Shown here in pieces: positions 58,560-64,000 of a DNA stretch of 64,000 bases. The notes under the pieces were generated by a model. That model did not search any database and was not told the DNA's origin. It saw only the letters and a program-made list of their open reading frames with translations. The number at the start of each line of letters is the position of its first letter. Position 1 is the first letter of the stretch. Where the stretch lies: positions 1 to 64,000 of the forward strand of contig CAMVLW010000005.1 in assembly GCA_947168445.1 (NCBI GenBank), in the 5' to 3' direction. This DNA is from an uncultured Clostridia bacterium (GTDB taxonomy: Bacteria > Bacillota > Clostridia > Oscillospirales > Acutalibacteraceae). The position numbers and the translations under genes are program-made.

Positions 58560-59480
58560 ATGAAAAGACAACTATGCGCCGCCGTTTCGGCGGCAATCTT
58601 GGCGGCAGCGCTGTGCGGCTGCGGTTCGGGCAGCGGGCAAAGCGGCGCCGCTTCCTCCGCAAGCGGCAGCGCGGCAACCTTTGACGAGGCTGTGGCGGAC
58701 ACCACCGTCAGCACCACCGGCAACAAAATTCACATCAACGACAGCACCCTCGGAGATATTTGGATTACCGAGCTCAGCGGCGTGCCGAAAAACACCCTGA
58801 AGGCGGAGAATTTTACCGCCGACAATACCTTTAAATATTACAGCGAAAACGGCAGCCCGGCAAGCGAGGAAGGCATTGACCTCTCCTCCTATAGCGGCGA
58901 CGTTGATTGGGACAAGGTCAAGGCGGCAGGCGTTGACTTTGTAATGGTTCGGCTCGGCGGCAGAGGCTACGGCGAGGAAGGCAGCCTTTACACCGACGAA
59001 CGCGCGCTCGAATACATCAAGGGCGCTCAGGCGGCAGGCATTAAGGCGGGCGGCTACTTTTTCTCACAGGCAATCACGACCGCAGAAGCGGTGGAGGAAG
59101 CCGAATATGTCAAGAACCTGCTCGGCGACATCAAGCTGGAATATCCCGTTGCCTTTGACTGGGAAATCATCAAGGACGACGCCGCGCGCACCGACAGCGT
59201 GAGCGCTGCCCAAGCGACCGAAGGCGCCCGCGCGTTCTGTGAAACCATCAAAAGCTACGGCTTCAAGCCCATGATTTACTCTCCCAGCCGCGAGTTATAC
59301 TTTAAATATGACCTCACGCGGCTTGCGGATTATGACATCTGGTACTGCGAATACGCCGACGTGCCCGCGTTCTATTATCAGTTCGCCATCTGGCAGTATT
59401 CCAAGTCCGGCTCTGTGGACGGCATTGAGGGCACGGTAGACTTGAACATCTGCTTTACCAACGTGGCGAAATACGAATGA
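58560..59480 (+). CDS. GH25 (lysozyme-type) muramidase lipoprotein
   Basis: 306 residues. Lipobox ALCGC (about residues 17-21), a Ser/Gly/Ala linker, a domain of about 70 residues, then GH25 from about 105: EGIDLSSYSGDVDWDKVKAAGVDFVMVRLGGRGYG, GIKAGGYFFSQAITTAEAVEEA, YPVAFDWEII (catalytic DWE), and IWQYSKSGSVDGIEGTVDLN at the end. It cleaves the muramic-acid bond in peptidoglycan, probably the cell's own wall. Confidence 0.94.
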   Translation: MKRQLCAAVSAAILAAALCGCGSGSGQSGAASSASGSAATFDEAVADTTVSTTGNKIHINDSTLGDIWITELSGVPKNTLKAENFTADNTFKYYSENGSPASEEGIDLSSYSGDVDWDKVKAAGVDFVMVRLGGRGYGEEGSLYTDERALEYIKGAQAAGIKAGGYFFSQAITTAEAVEEAEYVKNLLGDIKLEYPVAFDWEIIKDDAARTDSVSAAQATEGARAFCETIKSYGFKPMIYSPSRELYFKYDLTRLADYDIWYCEYADVPAFYYQFAIWQYSKSGSVDGIEGTVDLNICFTNVAKYE

Positions 59481-59566
59481 TATTACAGATTGTTGATTGC
59501 GCTGCTCGTCAACAACTTTCAGTATAATTGATTTGAAGAATTATTGTGCAAGTTAAATAAATATAT

Positions 59567-59609
59567 ACGGAGTTCTTTGTGTATAATATATGAAGGACTC
59601 CGTTTTTTA
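59567..59609 (+). terminator. Terminator of the GH25 gene
   Basis: Stem ACGGAGT / ACTCCGT with a 23-nt loop, followed by TTTTTA. Confidence 0.7.
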
Positions 59610-59618
59610 TTTCTCCTA

Positions 59619-59646
59619 TTGAAATTTCGGAAAGTTTTGGTATAAT
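59619..59646 (+). promoter_or_regulatory. Promoter of the M23 peptidase gene
   Basis: TTGAAA (59619-59624), 16-bp spacer, extended TGG then TATAAT (59641-59646). Confidence 0.75.
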
Positions 59647-59704
59647 AAATAGTCGGAAGGTTTGTTACAGTTTTGTAACGGTTAATGGAATAGGAGAAAT
59701 TACA

Positions 59705-61069
59705 GTGAAAAACAACAAGAAGAACAACGAAGATATGATGTTTCTCGGCGTTGACGGTTTTGAGGAAATCGAAAACCTCGCGCCCGTAAAGGAATGGGAA
59801 ACCAACAACACAACCGAATCTGTTGTGAAGCAGAGCGTGACGCGCTCTTTGAAGGAGCGTCTCTCGAAGCTCACTGAAAAACTGAAAAACACCAAGGCGC
59901 TGCGCGCTTCCAAAACCAAGCCTGCTCCCAAGCACAACGCGGACGGCGAGCGCGTGCATACGATTTATAAGAAAAGAGCGATTCTTGCGGTTGCGGCATG
60001 TGTCACGGCGATTATGCTGTCTTTCGCCACCGTTGCAAGCGCTGTCGGCGGCAGCGAAGCGCCGAAAGCCGAGCCGAAGGCAACTGTCGCTCCCTCCACA
60101 ACGGCAACACAGGAGCCTGTCAGCTTCAACATGGGCGTGAGCGATTTGACCGAAGCCACCGCCTACTCGCTCTATATCGACGGTCAGTACATGGGCAGCG
60201 TGCTCAGCGGCGACGAGCTGCAGGCAAAGCTGGACGGTATGCTCGACGAAGCAAAGGCGGGCTATGACGATTCCACCACCGCCGCCTTTGTCAACAACAT
60301 TGAAATCAAGCCGACTGACAAGCTTGACGACATGATGACGAGCGACCTTTTGCTCGGCATTGTGAAAAACCGTCTTTCCATTGCATTGCAGACCAACTGG
60401 ACATACGAGGAGGAAACTCCCTATGAAACCGAGATCACCTATGACGACAGCCTGCCCTCTGATTATGAGGAAATTACGCAGGAGGGCGTGAACGGCGTGA
60501 CGAGAATCACGATTCGCCTGACCTACACCAACGGTATGCAGACCGACGCCGAGGTGATTGAGGACGAGGTTGTCTCCACACTTGTCAACGAGAAGAAGAT
60601 TGTCGGCACCAAGGAAACCACCGAAACCACCGAAAGCACCGAAAGCGGCTCCGGCAGCAGCCACACAAGCGGCTCAGGCGCTTCCACCGGCAGCTTTATC
60701 TGGCCTGTTTCCCACACCCACGCCATCACCAGCTATATGGAAGAGCGCTGGGGCAGAATGCACAACGGCATTGACATTGCGGGCGGCGACGATTACGGTC
60801 AGCCCATTATGGCGGCTGACGGCGGCACCGTGATTTGGTCGGGCAACGACGGCGGCGGCTACGGCAACTATGTGATGATTGACCACGGCAACGGCTACGT
60901 CACTGTTTACGGTCACGCAAGCGAGCTTGCCTGCTCCACCGGCGACTATGTCAGCCAGGGACAGGTGATTGCCTATGTCGGCTCCACCGGCAACTCCACC
61001 GGACCTCACCTGCATTTTGAAATCCGTTTGAACGGCGAATACCTCAATCCCCTCAACTTCGTCTCCTAA
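59705..61069 (+). CDS. Membrane-anchored M23 metallopeptidase with G5 domain
   Basis: 454 residues. Cytoplasmic N-terminus of about 90 basic residues, one membrane helix (AILAVAACVTAIMLSFATVASAV), a YSLYIDGQYMGSV domain, a G5 domain (about 230-305: YETEITYDDSLPSDYEEITQEGVNGVT), a Thr/Ser/Gly linker, and M23 (about 335-454) with zinc ligands in MHNGIDIAG, and GHAS plus HLHFEI. It is an extracellular peptidoglycan endopeptidase. Same SpoIIQ/LytM-like group in anaerobes. GTG start 59705, 7 nt after AGGAGAA. Confidence 0.94.
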   Translation: MKNNKKNNEDMMFLGVDGFEEIENLAPVKEWETNNTTESVVKQSVTRSLKERLSKLTEKLKNTKALRASKTKPAPKHNADGERVHTIYKKRAILAVAACVTAIMLSFATVASAVGGSEAPKAEPKATVAPSTTATQEPVSFNMGVSDLTEATAYSLYIDGQYMGSVLSGDELQAKLDGMLDEAKAGYDDSTTAAFVNNIEIKPTDKLDDMMTSDLLLGIVKNRLSIALQTNWTYEEETPYETEITYDDSLPSDYEEITQEGVNGVTRITIRLTYTNGMQTDAEVIEDEVVSTLVNEKKIVGTKETTETTESTESGSGSSHTSGSGASTGSFIWPVSHTHAITSYMEERWGRMHNGIDIAGGDDYGQPIMAADGGTVIWSGNDGGGYGNYVMIDHGNGYVTVYGHASELACSTGDYVSQGQVIAYVGSTGNSTGPHLHFEIRLNGEYLNPLNFVS

Positions 61070-61173
61070 GCAGCGACCGCTGCCGCGGTGGGCAGCCCGC
61101 CTTTGGTGACGTTTTGTTGAACGGTAAGGTTCATCAACGGCGGGTCAAAAATTGATATAATTAAAATTGATTA

Positions 61174-61213
61174 AACGCTCCCTGAAAACCGGGAGCGTTA
61201 TTTATTTTTTATT
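61174..61213 (+). terminator. Terminator of the M23 gene
   Basis: Stem AACGCTCCC / GGGAGCGTT then ATTTATTTTTT. The 100 bp between the stop and this hairpin hold no gene. Confidence 0.85.
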
Positions 61214-61229
61214 AAATATTCGTCACCTC

Positions 61230-61287
61230 TTGACAAATGTGTCTACAAGTGTTAGACTATCATCAAAGATGACTACAAGCTGTAGTC
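61230..61287 (+). promoter_or_regulatory. blaI-M56 promoter with two BlaI-type operators
   Basis: TTGACA (61230-61235), 17-bp spacer, TAGACT (61253-61258). Dyad 1 GTCTACAAGTGTTAGAC (61241-61257) covers the spacer and -10; dyad 2 GACTACAAGCTGTAGTC (61271-61287) is perfect and holds the TACA..TGTA core of BlaI/MecI sites. Confidence 0.88.
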
Positions 61288-61302
61288 AAATGGGGTGATA
61301 AA

Positions 61303-61659
61303 ATGAACCAACTGGGCGTTGTTGAGGCAAAATTCTGCGATTTGGTGTGGGAAAACGCGCCTTTGAGCACAGCGGAGCTGGTGAAGCGGTGCGAAACGGA
61401 ATTTAACTGGAAGCGCACCACCACCTACACGGTGCTCAAGCGCATGATAAACCGCGGAATGTTTGTCAACGAGAACAAGACGGTGCGAGTTCTTATTTCC
61501 AAAGAAGAATTTTACGCCGACCAAAGCAGCCAATATGTCACCGAGCAATTCGGGGGCTCTCTCCCCCGCTTTTTAGCGGCGTTCACCGCAAAGAAAAAGC
61601 TGAGCGCACAGGAAGCCGAGGACATCAAGCGCATGATTGACGCGCTGACGGAGGAATGA
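61303..61659 (+). CDS. BlaI/MecI-family transcriptional repressor
   Basis: 118 residues. Winged helix: LGVVEAKFCDLVWENAPLSTAELVKRCETEFNWKRTTTYTVLKRMINRGMFV is the BlaI signature, followed by the dimer helices LPRFLAAFTAKKKLSAQEAEDIKRMIDAL. It should bind the two dyads upstream and be removed after cleavage triggered by the M56 protein encoded next. GGGGTGA lies before the ATG. Overlaps the next gene by four bases. Confidence 0.94.
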   Translation: MNQLGVVEAKFCDLVWENAPLSTAELVKRCETEFNWKRTTTYTVLKRMINRGMFVNENKTVRVLISKEEFYADQSSQYVTEQFGGSLPRFLAAFTAKKKLSAQEAEDIKRMIDALTEE

Positions 61660-62996
61660 TGGACGCTTTTTTCACGAAAATTTTGGAAATCAACCTGCTT
61701 GCTTCCGTCATGCTCACGCTGATTTTGGTGCTGCGCCTTGTTTGCAAGGGGATACCGCACGGTCTGCGGGCAGTGCTGTGGGCGGTGCTCGGCGCGCGTC
61801 TGCTGCTGCCGTTTTCGTTTGAAACCGAAATCAAGGTGCTCTCCGCGCCAAAGCAGCAAATTCCGTCAGCCGTACAAAGCGCTCAGGCAAGCAGCGGCGT
61901 TTCACCGCTGCACATAGCCGCTGTGGTGTGGCTCTGCGGCGTGGCGGCGTGTGTGCTGTATATGCTGCTGAGCGACTTGCTGCTGCGGCTTCAAACACGC
62001 GAGAGTATTCCCGGCGAATCGGGCGCGCTTTTGAACGACGCAATTCCCGCGCCGTTTGTGATGGGCGTTTTCCGTCCGCGGATTTTTCTGCCCTCGGATA
62101 TTTCAGCGGAAAACATGCGATATGTGCTGCTGCACGAGCAGGCGCATATCGCGCGGCACGACAACCTGTGGAAGCCGCTGGGATTTTTGGCGGTTTGTCT
62201 GCACTGGTTCAACCCGCTGGTGTGGCTGGGCTTTCGCGCCTTTTCACAGGATATTGAGCTTGCCTGTGACGCGCACGCGGTTCGCGGCATGGACGCGGCG
62301 GAAAAGAAGCGCTACGCCCTTGCGCTGGTGAATTGCAGCGTCAAAAGCACCCTGCTGTCCGCCTGCCCGGTCGCCTTTGCCGAAACCTCGGTCATGCAGC
62401 GCGTGAAGCGGCTTTTGAGCGGCAAACGCGCTCCTGTGGTTGTGACGGCGGCAATCGCGCTCCTCGCCGCCTGCGCAGCGGTATTTTGCTTCACCATTCC
62501 GAAAGCCGAGAGCAAAAAGCAGGAGCCAAAGCCGACCGTACAACAGGTTGCGGCAACGGCTGCACCGACTGAAAAGCCGACGGAAAAACCAACCGAACCG
62601 ACGACACAGCCGCCGACGGAAAAGCCAACCGAAAAACCAACCGAACCGCCGACTGAAAAACCAACCGAGAAACCAACCGAAAAACCTGCCGAACCGTCCG
62701 AAGAAACGGAAGATTCGGAAACAAGCGAATACGAATGGGACGAGGGCGACAGCTACAGCGATTACAACGATTACAGCGAATACAGTGAAAGCTACGAAGG
62801 CAACAATGACGCCCCTCAAAATTTGGTGTCGCTTGCGCCCTTCGACGGCTCCTCATACTACGCTTATTCCTTTGAAGAGGGCAACCGCTTATACGGCGAG
62901 GTCAACCGTCAGGCAGAACAAGCGCAGCGACTGTATGAAATTGACCATCCAAACAACAGTCTATCGCCCTACGTAACCACGTGGGATTTTCAATGA
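61656..62996 (+). CDS. M56 (BlaR1-type) membrane metallopeptidase without penicillin-sensor domain
   Basis: 446 residues. Three or four membrane helices, the zinc site LLHEQAHIARHDNLWKPLGF (HEQAH), ELACDAHAVRGM with the third ligand, and a last helix (VVTAAIALLAACAAVFCF) near 285-300. Instead of the BlaR1 beta-lactam domain the outer part is a Thr-Glu-Lys-Pro repeat (TEKPTEKPTEPTTQPPTEKP) and an acidic Tyr/Ser tail of about 90 residues. It probably senses the wall and cleaves BlaI. ATG 61656 or 61659 are both possible. Confidence 0.9.
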   Translation: MMDAFFTKILEINLLASVMLTLILVLRLVCKGIPHGLRAVLWAVLGARLLLPFSFETEIKVLSAPKQQIPSAVQSAQASSGVSPLHIAAVVWLCGVAACVLYMLLSDLLLRLQTRESIPGESGALLNDAIPAPFVMGVFRPRIFLPSDISAENMRYVLLHEQAHIARHDNLWKPLGFLAVCLHWFNPLVWLGFRAFSQDIELACDAHAVRGMDAAEKKRYALALVNCSVKSTLLSACPVAFAETSVMQRVKRLLSGKRAPVVVTAAIALLAACAAVFCFTIPKAESKKQEPKPTVQQVAATAAPTEKPTEKPTEPTTQPPTEKPTEKPTEPPTEKPTEKPTEKPAEPSEETEDSETSEYEWDEGDSYSDYNDYSEYSESYEGNNDAPQNLVSLAPFDGSSYYAYSFEEGNRLYGEVNRQAEQAQRLYEIDHPNNSLSPYVTTWDFQ

Positions 62997-63009
62997 AAAG
63001 GAGGTACAC

Positions 63010-64000
63010 ATGAAAACATCAAGCAAAGCTTTATCCGTTTTTCTCACCGCATTTCTGCTGAGTATGCTTGCGCTTGCTTCCCTGACGGCGCAGGCGGCAG
63101 CACCTGCCGCACCCACGCTCAGCGTCGGCAACCGGACAAACGGCTTGCGCGCGCAGTGGAACGCCGTTGCGGGCGCGGAAAAGTACATTGTCTACTACCG
63201 TCAGGCGGGCGACGCGCAGTGGTCGTCGGACGAAACCACCGGCACCGACTACACGCTGACGGAAGCCGAATCCGGCGTTTTATACTACATGCAGGTGCAG
63301 TCTGTCGCGGGTGAGAGCAAAGGCGGCTTTTCCAAGGTAAAAAGCATGACCTTTATCAGCCGTGCCGCGATTACCTCGCTGAGTTACAACGGCAGCAACA
63401 CGCTGAAATGGGACGCGGTTGCGGGCGCGAACGGCTATCAAATCGCCGAGTTAAAAAAGGGAGACAAAGCCTACACCTATTACACCGTTTCCGAGACGTC
63501 GTTCACCAAAAAGAACGCCGAGGGCGGCACCACGTTTAGCTATCAGGTGCGGGCGATGTATCAAACCGAACAGAACGGCACCGCCTATGGCGCGTGGTCG
63601 GCGGGCAAAACCGTCACCACCTTAGTCAAGCCGACGGTGAAGCTTGCCAACAAGTCCAACGGAATCCGCGTGCAGTGGAACGCCATTCGCGGAACCGCAC
63701 GCTATAAGGTCTATTACAAAACCGCCGACGACGCGGGCTGGTCGTCCGCCGAAACATCTGATTTGTATTATCCGCTGCTCAACTTGAAGGCGGGCAGCGA
63801 ATACTTTGTGCAGGTGCAGCCCATTGGAACGGCAGGCGTAAAGGGTCCGTATTCCGCTGTGCAGCGGCTGACCTATATTCCCGCGGTAAAGCCCGCGCTG
63901 ACGCTCTCCAACAAGTCGAACGGAATCCGCGCCGAATGGAACGCTATCGCGGGCGCGACAGGGTATCTTGTTTATTACAAAACCTATACGTCGGATTGGT
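63010..64000 (+). CDS. Secreted Fn3-repeat surface protein (C-terminus outside window)
   Basis: 330 codons to the window edge, no stop. Signal peptide (ALSVFLTAFLLSMLALASLTAQA), then repeats of about 90 residues of alternating type: SNGIRVQWNAIRGTARYKVYYKT is seen three times in variants (about 40, 215 and 305), and TLKWDAVAGANGYQIAEL once. These Fn3-like units resemble those of the L,D-transpeptidase at 56307. AAAGGAGG lies 6 nt before ATG 63010; the gene follows the M56 gene by 13 bp, so it is probably in the BlaI operon and a target of it. A catalytic domain could lie beyond the window. Confidence 0.88.
   Translation, partial: MKTSSKALSVFLTAFLLSMLALASLTAQAAAPAAPTLSVGNRTNGLRAQWNAVAGAEKYIVYYRQAGDAQWSSDETTGTDYTLTEAESGVLYYMQVQSVAGESKGGFSKVKSMTFISRAAITSLSYNGSNTLKWDAVAGANGYQIAELKKGDKAYTYYTVSETSFTKKNAEGGTTFSYQVRAMYQTEQNGTAYGAWSAGKTVTTLVKPTVKLANKSNGIRVQWNAIRGTARYKVYYKTADDAGWSSAETSDLYYPLLNLKAGSEYFVQVQPIGTAGVKGPYSAVQRLTYIPAVKPALTLSNKSNGIRAEWNAIAGATGYLVYYKTYTSDW

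Overview
The window looks like the chromosome of a low-to-mid-GC Bacillota, most likely a gut-type clostridium near the Ruminococcaceae/Oscillospiraceae. The evidence is the ctsR-mcsA-mcsB-clpC heat-shock operon, a SigH-like sigma factor, a V/A-type ATPase operon, a two-gene SUF-like (SmsCB-type) Fe-S system, BlaI/M56 regulation, many lipoproteins and Fn3-type surface proteins, and near-consensus sigma-A promoters with 16-17 bp spacers. The taxon is inferred, not proven.

Layout. 1-3585: a large secreted leucine-rich-repeat (BspA-type) surface protein, cut by the window edge. Its repeats flank an in-frame ubiquitin-like domain, which is the most unusual feature here. 3586-4700: repeat-rich spacer, then tRNA-Ala(GGC). 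4750-8711: ridA-ilvA, a DtxR-type regulator, cysK, maf. 9044-12329: a sugar ABC transporter without its own ATPase. 12494-15358: SmsB/SufC, an FMN-binding protein and a C39-like protease-fold protein. 15451-20121: an RND exporter with a long coiled-coil insertion, and its TetR repressor. 20635-21108: ybaK. 21345-30011: the V-ATPase operon, whose proteolipid carries the residues of a Na+ site. 30084-34561: clpC, mcsB, mcsA, ctsR with CtsR boxes. 35258-36190: zinc ribbon and SigH-like sigma. 36405-40600: comM, DUF1858, trmK, Nif3, trmB. 40664-46407: lipoprotein, two-component system, YqhQ, prmC. 46729-52229: recA-recX, rimO, pgsA, cysS. 52508-55924: a polysaccharide deacetylase whose 3' part is duplicated around a low-GC island with an IS1182 remnant. 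55947-56216: a candidate type I toxin-antitoxin unit. 56307-64000: cell-wall and surface functions (L,D-transpeptidase, GH25, G5-M23 peptidase, BlaI/M56, Fn3 protein cut by the right edge).

The intergenic DNA is itself unusual. Tandem 7-bp arrays occur in more than ten places and often begin on or overlap a stop codon. A second element type strings together short hairpins with different stems, separated by an 8-bp AATTCATG/ATGAATTG word around a conserved core. A third dispersed repeat supplies the last codons of prmC. All coordinates and motif calls were read by eye from the sequence; no database search was possible.
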